In this document: piece by piece, positions 52,701 to 61,270 of the stretch
Layout: every line of letters starts with the position of its first letter
Numbering within the stretch: the stretch's first letter is position 1
From: Liolophura sinensis
Lineage: Eukaryota > Mollusca > Polyplacophora > Chitonida > Chitonidae
Direction: 5' to 3'
Assembly: GCF_032854445.1 (NCBI RefSeq)
Contig: NC_088295.1
Coordinates: 27,081,385 to 27,145,384 of the forward strand
Length of the DNA stretch: 64,000 nt
Notes under the pieces: generated by a model
The model's input: the letters and a program-made list of their open reading frames with translations, nothing else
Database searches by the model: none
What the model was told of the DNA's origin: nothing
Translations under genes and position numbers: made by a program

Positions 52701-53474
52701 TTTGGGATGCTGTTTGCAATATGTTATACCAACAAAATTTTGCGAACTGCTACAGTGCATATTAAGCCTTCAATTTCCTAAACAGACAACCTGCATAAAA
52801 ATGGATGATGGGGAAAAATAGGGTAAAGTGTGTTATTTACTGTATGCTGACACATTTAGTTTTGCAAGCACTGCATTCGCACTTGGGCGTATGTTATATA
52901 CTCAGTCAACATTCAGCGTTAGTGGTGTCTAGTACGAGACTGCTCTGACATTAGGCTTGGCAAACAAATATGACCGCATCATATTTTTAAATGGAGCATT
53001 CTCTGACGTTCGCTTGGGGCCATCCCAGACCGAACACAATTTTGCCAAAACTAACGTCAGAGGAATCTCGGACTACTAGTGTCCTTCTCATCGTAAACCA
53101 TACAGATATCATCAAACACACTTCTCGCGAATGCTAATTACCAGAAATGTGGTAATATGTGAGAACATTTCAAGAGTGACTCCATCTACTTCTGTAGACC
53201 TACAGACAATGTTGTAGCCGGGAATAATATAACAGTTGTAACTTCTATTAGACCCAGGTTGTAATAAGTGCAATGTTAATGTCATCCGAACCGGCGACAA
53301 TCAAACAGTTTGTCATCGGTATCATTTGGCAGCATTAGGCATGGTTTTAAACCATACTGGGTGGTTTTATTTGCCGTCTTGTTACAAAAACTTAAGGTGA
53401 TTGTTTACCGTTTCCGCCCCACTGGGCTGGCCTTCGGCTTGAGGACCGGTCAGATATTTTCTCAGATAGTCCAT
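37723..53474 (-). CDS. USO1: USO1/p115 general vesicular transport factor
   Basis: Golgi-associated golgin-type tether that links ER-to-Golgi transport vesicles to their target through GM130, giantin, Rab1 and SNAREs (family knowledge). There are 23 coding exons on the minus strand: 53474-53409, 51085-50999, 50532-50468, 49984-49911, 49419-49316, 49036-48878, 48401-48281, 47743-47553, 47172-47097, 46748-46684, 46312-46224, 44887-44733, 44278-44073, 43307-43197, 42591-42470, 42045-41864, 41249-41128, 40789-40651, 40201-40080, 39705-39484, 38944-38771, 38332-38171 and 37791-37723. They give 960 residues, about the human length. The armadillo-like head fills roughly residues 1-640 (DDRRDAVRALKALS, DFHVRWPTVKLLT, NSDGGIVVEDC, VNEKQPFVLRCAVLYCFQ, LLRVQLATSVGNPP). 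A long coiled-coil tail and a very acidic C-terminus (VEDDDDDYMEHGDEDDEDD) follow. The start MDYLRKYLTG is family-like. Confidence 0.97.
39249..39364 (-). repeat. Internally deleted SINE, family 1, in a USO1 intron
   Basis: In reverse, the tail (AATAAATAAATAA, GTACTCAAGAATATTTCAC complement, CCACCATGATG complement) joins directly to the first bases of the head (GGGGCCTCCGTGGCTCAG). About 150 internal bases are missing. Confidence 0.8.
41278..41467 (-). repeat. SINE-like repeat, family 2, in a USO1 intron
   Basis: Shares GATGGCAGTCAGGTTTACTG, GGAGAAATCCACTGACCTTCG and GACAAACCTCCCCACTTA with the copies at 33360 and 46357. It lies 29 bases upstream of exon 41249-41128 in transcription order. 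Confidence 0.55.
44345..44614 (-). repeat. Compound SINE, family 1, with duplicated tail
   Basis: Two tail-body segments lie in the same orientation (44345-44467 and about 44470-44614). Each has a CACTTATATGACGGC-like or CATTTATGCGACAGC-like block followed by an AAACCCACGACCATCC-type block. Only the outer one continues toward the head. Confidence 0.75.
45187..45456 (+). repeat. Young full-length SINE, family 1, in a USO1 intron
   Basis: Complete copy: tRNA-like head with A box (GTGGCTCAGTCGGTTAGCGC) and B box (GTGAGTTCAAGACC), body, tail and an A-run. It is flanked by a perfect 13-base target-site duplication (TCCAAAAATCGAA at 45174-45186 and 45457-45469), so it arrived by LINE-type retrotransposition. 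It lies antisense to USO1. Confidence 0.97.
46357..46530 (-). repeat. SINE, family 2, in a USO1 intron
   Basis: In reverse it has a tRNA-like head (GATGGCTCAGATTGTAAAGC, then CACTATCTCGCTGCT) like the copy at 63141. Its tail has the GAAGGTTGGTGGTTTAAACC block. Confidence 0.7.
46919..47125 (-). repeat. Three tandem copies of a USO1 exon end and splice donor
   Basis: The end of exon 47172-47097 plus its donor and about 60 intron bases is repeated, with a period of 86-88 bases. Donor junctions lie at 47097/47096, 47011/47010 and 46923/46922. Each reads ACACATGTG then GT; the most distal is GTAAGTA, the strongest by consensus. Confidence 0.9.
48104..48190 (-). repeat. SINE-like fragment, family 3
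   Basis: In reverse, GGGTTCAGCCCC, TCAGGGAATT and ATGGGGCCTTGG match in order the plus-strand sequence at 57796-57880. The GGTTCA block may be a decayed B box. Confidence 0.45.
48640..48710 (-). repeat. SINE tail fragment, family 1
   Basis: Only the 3' end remains, in reverse: TTTATTTGATTGCTGTTTTA, then CACGGCGACCAACATTATGG. Confidence 0.75.
50205..50438 (+). repeat. Older SINE, family 1, in a USO1 intron
   Basis: Diverged near full-length copy with CGCAATGACCCAGAAGCCTC, GTGAGTTCAAGTC, AAATATTCTTGAGTACAGC and an AATAAATA end. TTCCACTTTA on both sides may be the target-site duplication. Confidence 0.85.
50729..50943. mobile_element. MITE-like element, copy D, in a USO1 intron
   Basis: 215 bases from TAAATCTACAACCTCTTCAA to GTTGAAAAAGTTGAAGAATC, with the shared internal block CTCAGAATGTTTCAAAAT and GTTGCAGAGGTGGTTGAAAA. 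Confidence 0.7.
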
Positions 53475-53542
53475 CTCTTTGCGTACGCCGACATTCGGGG
53501 AATCCTTGTCGTCGTGTTTCCGGTGTTCTGGGCATGCGTATG

Positions 53543-53614
53543 TTACGTGGCGTCTACAAACTCCGCACAGAGATGAGAATATTGTGAAAAGGGGGCGTGG
53601 CGAGAAAACACGTG
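53543..53614. promoter_or_regulatory. Cluster of CGTGG-type boxes upstream of USO1
   Basis: TTACGTGGCG (53543-53552), GGGGCGTGGC (about 53592-53601) and ACACGTGGCC (about 53608-53617) lie 70-145 bases upstream of the USO1 ATG, in sequence less AT-rich than its surroundings. ACGTGG cores are bound by bZIP factors of the secretory-stress type, and CACGTG by E-box factors. The function here is inferred. Confidence 0.3.
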
Positions 53615-55375
53615 GCCATTCTTATCCATAACATCAACTGTTTGACTCAAAATCCAGCTGCATGTAACATGGGCCTCCCAAACAGTCATGTATATATACA
53701 TAGGCCTATTTGCTTTTTCTTTAGACCAAAATGATGTTGACTTCTTACGCATACCTTAAGCAATAGAGCATTTCCACCCAGTGTTACGTACGTGATGAGT
53801 GCATTTTTCGTGGATGGTTAATTCTGATCATGTCATAGACAATGCTACACCATGTTAATGATAGACTTATAAACTTGTGGTTCAACAGTGCATATATATA
53901 CCACTGCACTTATCCAATGGAAGTGTTTTAGGAAAGATTACAGTAATGGTATATATGGCTGATCCAATGAGTAATCAACTGATTAATGGACTGATCGATC
54001 ATACAACTCAATGATTAATTAATAAACTGATTTAGTATTATTTTCCAGGTCGACCACATTAATTGGTATTTAATGGAGTTATAAAGTTATATATAGAAAA
54101 GTGATTGCATTTCCTGAGTTAGCTCCCTTTTAAGAGCTCTTTTTGCCGTGTTATTTCAGGTGTGCAGCAGGGAAGTCAACCAGGGCGTGGCGAAAGGTGC
54201 ACATCTCGAGGTTGCAGTAAATTGTGGAGTGTAGCCCTATGTACAGAGTCATGCGATAAGGTGTCCGGCTAAGCAGCCTTAGATCTCACGGAGACGACGC
54301 ACGAACCATCATTTTAACCTCATCATACTCAGGTGAAAGTCGCTTTACTTGCATGATGTTTCGTTTCAGTCATATGTGTCCCAGATATCAGCCAGTCAGT
54401 ATATGCAGCGACTGACAAACAGTGAGTTGTAGGTTAACTTTACTATCAAGGAAAGGTGTATGGAAACATTAGCAACCATGAGAAATAATTAATATCGACA
54501 ACAGATGGTTATCTGCCATGTCTGTTCGGGATGATCTGCGTGTAGGCCAATCTTTTGGGGTCGGGCTGGATATTAATTAGATTTTTGTATGTTGGTGTTA
54601 ATATACATTCACCTTGTATATATGAAGAAGCCTGTATGGGTAGCACATGTAGATTTGCCAAGTCAGCAGCTTAAAATGGGCATCATATCCGGGACTGGGC
54701 AGTACCTCACTGTTAGCATTTCTAAGGTATTATACCACGGAAAAATTTGACATAAGTTAAAAATTTAATAGTGAGCAGAAAAGCATAAAGGTGTCATGCA
54801 GCTATGAATATACTGTATCCAAATGTTCATCAACCAACAGTTAATGTACTCTGACTAGGTATTTCCATGTCTTGGGGGTCAGTGACAGGCCTGCTGAACC
54901 CACTAAAGTTCAGATGGAGATTAATGTACCCGCTGTGCACTTTATGGACCACACTGAACAAACCGAAATGCACAATTGTCACAAATCCTCTTTTTAGCTG
55001 TGCAAGTCTGATAGTCTATTGGTTTGAGGTGGCCTTTCATTTGCTGTAATTCATTGTGAAGCCTTGGTGATAAGGGGTGCTTGTGTGGCCGTTTGTTGAA
55101 GACCACTTATCCTTCACCAATATAGGTAAAATACTGTTGGATAGCTGCTTTAACTTTAAAATGTATGATGCAGAAGAATATGCAGATCATGTATGTTGCG
55201 GTTATATTCATGACAAGTGGCTTTGGCATATTTTAGGAGTCGTCAAGTATTTACATCCCAGAGTTTGTATATGGATAACAACTTCGGATTTATTGGTTTG
55301 CAACATTTCGATGTACATTCTAACATGTGTAAACATCACTTTGGCTCAGTGTGGTCCCTTAAATCAAAAGTAGAA

Positions 55376-55648
55376 GAGGCCTCTGTGGCTCAGTTGGTTA
55401 GCGCGCTAGCGCAGCGTAATGACCCAGGAGTCTCTCACCAATGCGGTCGCTGTGAGTTCAAGTCAAGCTCATGCTGGCTTTCTCTCCGGCCGTATGTGGG
55501 AAGGTCTGGCACTACCTGCGGATGGTCGTGAGTTTCCCCCGAATTATGCCCGGTTTCCACCCACCATAATGGTGGCCGCCGTCGTGAAAATATTCTTGAA
55601 CTATTCTTGAGTACGGCGTAAAACACCAATCAAAAAAAAATAATAAAA
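55376..55648 (+). repeat. Young SINE, family 1, upstream of the elongase
   Basis: Full-length copy flanked by a perfect 15-base target-site duplication (AAATCAAAAGTAGAA at 55361-55375 and 55649-55663). The head carries GTGGCTCAGTTGGTTAGCGC and GTGAGTTCAAGTC. A small internal duplication near the tail repeats TATTCTTGA. Confidence 0.96.
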
Positions 55649-55848
55649 AAATCAAAAGTAGAAAAAGTGTTAAAGATACTGAAAACCATACATAGAGGCA
55701 GGGAGAAATGAACTTTTGGATGACATGGATGCAGTGTAAAATTTAGTTCATCGTGTTTTGCTCTAAAAAGGTATAAAACAACTTTATGATGTATTAAATT
55801 TTTAAATATCCTGATTTGCTGTTTTTTTCTTGATTTTAATAGGGCACA

Positions 55849-56987
55849 ATGACAACTACAGTGGATAACATTCAGTACTTTTTGAAGGTTACTGTCAGAC
55901 TACAGACTTTCCCTCTGTTCTGTTTTTACCTGCTGCTGGTGGCCTTATCACCTCTATGGCAAAGGATCTCCTCGCCGCTCAACCTCAGACCAGTAAGTAC
56001 AAACATGTCACATTTAGCCATCACTCAACAATGACAACCATTCCCAAAAAATGTCTTACCATTGGTCAGCAGAGTGCACAAAGTATACACGGAATGGCTG
56101 ATTTAATATTTTTACTGATCGTCACTCTAGCCGAAAATACACTTTACGGCTTCATTAATTCAGAGGATGTTAGTTATATAATAAAATTACAAGAAATTTG
56201 TTTCTTATGTCCCAAGCCTCTTTAAATAGGTGGCATGATTGTGTTTTTGTAAAATGTGTAAACTTTTAACTGTTTTAAACAAATATTTTTGTTGTTTTTG
56301 AAATGAAAATAATAGCAAGAAACCTTTGCGGGTGCATGAAGTATCATTGTTAACTATTCAAATGGAGATAAATAAAGTCATGAAACTGAAGTTTTTCCCT
56401 TTTTTTTTCAGGTATTAATAGTGTACAATTTTGCATGCAGTTGTGTCAGTGCATACACACTGGTCGGTTTTGTCTATGCAATTTACAAAAGTGGCTCCAC
56501 ATTTCACCGTGAGTCCACCTCGGCCATCTTGCCATTCTTTTGGGCTTATTGGATGACAAAAAATTTGGAACTGTTGGACACTGTCTTCATGGTACTCCGT
56601 CACAAACAGCGACAGATCTCATTTCTCCATGTTTACCACCATTCCTCCATCTTACTTCTGAGTGATGTAGCATATCATCATTACCCATGGCCTGCCATCG
56701 CTGTGTTTTTGGGATTAAACTCCTTCGTTCATGTTGTTCTTTATTTCTATTATGGGTTAACAGCCTTGTCCCCAGGAAATCCTCCTCAGTGGAAGAAAAA
56801 CCTGACGCAGTTACAAATATTCCAGTTTTTGATTGGCTTTGTACAAGCCAGCATTGGTTATGCATATCACCATTTCTGTGTATATAGCATTCTGTATGGT
56901 ATGACCATGACTTGTCTGTTTTCTAACTTTTATTACCAGGCATACATTAGAAAGCCCAAGACTCAAGTGAATGACAAAATAAAGTAG
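55849..56987 (+). CDS. ELOVL-family very-long-chain fatty acid elongase
   Basis: 3-ketoacyl-CoA synthase of the ER membrane that condenses malonyl-CoA with a fatty acyl-CoA, the rate-limiting step of chain elongation. Two exons, 55849-55992 and 56412-56987, join in frame (CCA then GTA) and give 239 residues. Signature motifs are KNLELLDTVFMVLR (98-111), the histidine box HVYHH (121-125), NSFVHVVLYFYYG and LTQLQIFQF. Several hydrophobic segments are present. It is shorter than the usual 270-320 residues because the N-terminus lacks much of the region before the first membrane helix. The Y in HVYHH differs from the HVFHH common in vertebrate ELOVL2/5, so I do not assign a subtype. The start is the first ATG after the acceptor at 55841-55842. 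Confidence 0.93.
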
Positions 56988-57795
56988 AGGTGTAGTCTTT
57001 GGCAAATGTGTACCAGATGAGAAGCTTGTACCATAAATATCAAAAATTACATTTAAATCTGTTTAAATTTGTTGTGGACAAAGTTCAACATTAGAAAAGC
57101 AGTAGTAAGACTTAAATATTGTTCTTACACCAACAGGTGAAAACCTGTTCTTTTTACATTGTTTCTATGCAAGTATAGGATTCCTCTTCTTTGATCTGGC
57201 AGCACTGTCTCTAAGTTCTCAAATTCTTGACAAGAGAACACTGATATTTCTGTAAGATCTGTAAATATAGGTATTATTTTAGATAGGAAGATGTTCCTGT
57301 TATGCAAAATCCTTTCAAACTTGCCATAAAACATTCGTGAAGAAATTAGGCATTAGTAGCATTATTCTTTTGAATTGTTTTAACATTGTGAAATATTGCA
57401 TTGCTACTAAAATGTTAAAATACCCTTTGACTCACGTGACATTGAGCTGTTCTTTTATTATTCCACGATATTGTGTGTCAGCTAAGTGCATATTTATTCA
57501 GATATTTGTCACGTGTGTAGATTTTCCATCATCACAGCTGATCTTCACATATTATTGGTATTGCCATGTGTCATTTGTTTGTTATGTTGAAGCTATACTC
57601 TGTGTATGAAAGTTAATCTGTGGTTTAGGTTTTAAACCTGAATCACAAATTAACTTTTATAAGTCTTACTACATGTACATTGATGCATCTGTACCACTCA
57701 AACTCAATATTCATTCGACCCAGTGCCAAATCATATAGAGGCCTTTGTCATGCAAATTTACATGAAAGTTTCTTATAAGATGAAGATATACATCT

Positions 57796-57880
57796 ATGTG
57801 GTGAGGGTTCAATCCCAACCATGGACAGGGAATTAGTAGATCTCCCGCTTTCAACGTTTGTGGGGCCTTGTTAAGCATCA
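57796..57880 (+). repeat. SINE-like fragment, family 3
   Basis: GGTGAGGGTTCAATCCCAAC, ACAGGGAATTAG and TGTGGGGCCTTG match in order the reverse complement of 48104-48190. GGTTCAATCCC resembles a B box. Confidence 0.45.
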
Positions 57881-59026
57881 GCAGTCACTGGAACTCTATG
57901 GACAATCTTAGCAGTTCTGTATAGACATTGTTTAATTTATTTTATTAGACTTAGTCTCCAAGTAAAATTTATTTACTCTGATAACATTTAAATAAACAGA
58001 GCCACAAGCTTTGCTGCTATATTTGAAATCTGAACATTTTATTTTTTTACAGTTTTTCTTAATTATTTAGAAGAAAGTATTGGTGCATAGATTTCAGGAA
58101 TTTTTAAAGCACATACTTGCGCACAGTTTTGTTGTCTAATGTTATCTTATGTACTCCCTTCCAAAGAATTGTTTTTATATGATAACAAGGCAGCTGTGTG
58201 ATCAGGTATGTATATTGCAGTGTATCTTTCTTTTAATAGCATCTCAAGAAAACCAGATGTAAATTTTTTTCGGGGTTTATATATGTATCTAAAGCCTAGC
58301 AATTCTGTGTAAGATATGATATAGTTTATGCATTATAGCATGTCAATTTTTTATTTGAATTACATGTATATTTAGTGAATTTGCATTCCACAGTACAACC
58401 CAAACAATGTGAAAATGATTTGTACACATATTCATGTAAGATCATATTTTGAAGCAGTCTATATTTTTATACATTCATTGAGTGATTAATTGTATATGAT
58501 TTTCAGATTATAGAATCTTGTATGTCAAACTGTAGATTAGCAGTGAAATCAAAAATTGGCCTTTGACATAATACCTGTAATATTTTTCTTTTTTTCGCAT
58601 TATTTTATTAGTATTGAAGAGCAAAATAATTGATTTACAAATTTTTGTATGTAAAAACAACTAATTTTATATATAAACCTTGTTTGTTTTATGCTAATCA
58701 ATTGCATATGTTATAAGGCAATTGCTTTTTTACACCAAGACATTAAATACAAACCACAAAGAAACCCCAATATGTCAGCCAGTAACTCGCATTTCACCTC
58801 TCATGCTTTGGATGGGAGACAACATTGCCAAGATAAGCTTCGTGCTTGTTAACAGAATTTGACATATGTCAACAAAATATGATATATATGTTTGGATATC
58901 TATGTTTGTTGTGTTCCCTGAGTAAATACAACCCCAGGTGTGATACTGATTTGCTCAATTTATGTCATTTAAACAGATCAAAAAAAAAGAATATAATAAA
59001 TGCATGTATGATATTCTGTTTTCTAA

Positions 59027-59465
59027 CTTAAAACATTTGTTCTGTATTCAAGGATTGTGTTACTTTGTCATTGTCACTTCTGGCTTGAAACATTTCTTCT
59101 GTATTCATGCATTCTGTTGCTTTGTTATGGTCACTTCTGACTTGAAAAATTTGTTTTGTATTCACATATTCTGTTACTTTGTCATGATCACCTCTGACCT
59201 AAAACATTTGGTCTGTATTCACACATTCTGTTACTTTGTCATGGTCATGTCTGACTTGAAACATTTGTTCTGTATTCACACATTCATTTACTTTGTCATG
59301 GTCACTTCTGACTTGAAACATTTGTTCTGTATTCACATGTTCTGCTAGTCAAGGTCACTTCTGACCTGAAACATTTGTTTTGTATTCACACATTTTGTTA
59401 CTTTGTCATGGTCACTTCTGACCTAAAACATTTGTTCTGTATTCACACATTCTGTTACTTTCTTA
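59027..59465 (+). repeat. 57-bp minisatellite, about 7.7 copies
   Basis: Unit CTTGAAACATTTGTTCTGTA followed by TTCACACATTCTGTTACTTT and GTCATGGTCACTTCTGA. Because 57 is a multiple of three, the forward frame stays open for about six units and would encode 19-residue repeats. No start context, codon signal or homology supports translation. Confidence 0.95.
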
Positions 59466-60227
59466 CACTCACTTGTCGTTTAGTCCAGGAGATAGCAGAT
59501 GAATCATGTTGTTATTCAACGTTCCCATGCTCCTAATTTTCTCAGGGTCCTGGTCGCAAGACAGTGTCGACTACAGTCTTTTTTCTTTATCTACTCTGAC
59601 CAATACTTTCATCCAAAATGAGTATTTTAAAGACAAACAATAGTCATATAGTACTACTTTAGGTAATGAAGTTTTACATTTTCCAGGAAAATGTCACCCA
59701 CCCTTCCTGGCAAAGCTGAAAACACCTCAAATATGAATCAAATATCAAATAAACATCAAATATGAATATAACTCTCAGAATAAAAATTGACTTACTCATG
59801 CGTGGGGAAATTTCCAAGTCAAGGAGGAGATTTCCAAGTAATTAAGAGTTCAGCATAGCCAATATCTTCGCTCTACAAGCATTCAGTGATGCATCTGTTG
59901 GCCTTCAAACTTGTCTTGGTCTTTCTCGTCGGTAGGTGAGCTCCACTAAGCATCTGGAAGAAAATACTGATTTAGTAACTTTTATCTGTCATAGGCTACT
60001 GCTTAGACCATTATACAGAAAATACCTTCGACGTCAGAGAGCTAGAGTAAATGTTACGTCAACTTGCCCTCGATAATGGAGACGTTCTGAAATTGTGTCA
60101 AGATGAAGTTTCACTGGGTTGAAAAAAAAAATCTCAAAAAATATTTAACGACGGTTTAAGATACTTTGAATGGTAGTTTTTCAGTGGACATAAATATTAG
60201 TCAGGTGCTGTCTTTCACTTTAAATCG

Positions 60228-60285
60228 AGTTGCCATCGTATAAGTGAAAAATTCCGGAATGGGACATCAAACAGCAACCAAATAT
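60228..60285 (+). repeat. SINE tail fragment, family 1
   Basis: GTTGCCATCGTATAAGTGAA, then ACATCAAACAGCAACCAAAT. Only the diverged 3' end is left. Confidence 0.65.
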
Positions 60286-61270
60286 GTCCAATGAATACTA
60301 TTAGCTCAAGCCTACCCATTTCTGTTTGTAAAACAAGCTCTCGGTGTGATTGTCATTTACTATCTTCCTGTGTGATTGAGGAGATGGCAACTGTCGAACT
60401 CGTACACTGCTCTGTCTACATAAAACCGCGTAGAGACGTAATGGTGGTTTATCAACATGATACAAGGCAACAGATAGCACGACTGAAACAAGATAAGCCG
60501 TTACCTGTGCAGGTGTTGTATTCCCCACTAATCTATGTCCACAGGTAGGCCTACGTCTGGATATGAACACGTGTAGAAACCAAACACGTGCTTCGTGCAG
60601 TTTAATCTTAGTTATTTGGTGCTATAGCTCCCTCTCCAGTTTTAGTGACATTTGGTCTTCTTTGTTTTCATTTTACAAGACTACTTGGTATGTCATTATT
60701 GGAATTTGAGGAACTTTGATTCATTACTGAAGGACGGCACGTGGCAATGGACCAACAGTATTTCTTAGACGTTTTAACCTCATGAACGTGGTTTAAGCCC
60801 GTGACACTTAACCCAGTTCAAGGTAACTTTTGTACCAGGTATTTCTCGACGCTTGACTTGGATGGGTTTCGGTGAACTGTATTTTTCTTGTGTAGCGGTA
60901 TTGCTCTATACATGTAATAAAACCCGCCAGGGAGGAGACATAAAGTCAGCCACGCTATTTGACATGCCGTCAAGGACCGGTATGGTTGTAACTCATCGTT
61001 GACACAATTCCTGCTATTAGACCGTTATGTCGTCTGAGACTCTGCTGTTCGAAGAATTTTATACCCGTTTCGAAGGGTTTTTTTGTACCATTTGTTTGCA
61101 TTGCCAAAGTTCCTGACTGTATAACCCTTTGCTCTGGACATCTGGACGCCGTTTCATGGCAAAACACTTAATAGGCCTAATATATACACTGTTACAATGA
61201 AATACTACTGGACGATTGAAATAAGTTCTATCTTTATGGATGGCACAGTGACATTCTAAGGGATTTCACC

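Larger units (their letters stand above)
53475..55848. other. Divergent intergenic region between USO1 and the elongase
   Basis: The USO1 promoter lies at its left end. The elongase ATG at 55849 is six bases after a splice acceptor (TTTTAATAG ending 55842), so a non-coding first exon must lie upstream; I could not place it. A family-1 SINE sits at 55376-55648, probably inside that 5' UTR intron. No coding gene is seen. Confidence 0.45.
56988..61270. other. Intergenic region between the elongase and the GPCR
   Basis: The elongase 3' UTR begins here; AATAAA at about 57990 and ATTAAA at about 58742 are possible signals, neither decisive. A family-3 SINE-like fragment is at 57796-57880, a 57-bp minisatellite at 59027-59465 and a family-1 SINE tail at 60228-60285. 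The GPCR promoter must lie toward the right end. No further gene was recognised. Confidence 0.5.

Noticed and set aside
58962-59348. 128-codon open frame
   Set aside because: It is produced by the 57-bp minisatellite staying in frame; no other evidence of coding.
60291-60548. 85-codon open frame before the GPCR
   Set aside because: No homology and no signal sequence. It overlaps a minus-strand frame of the same size and is best treated as chance.
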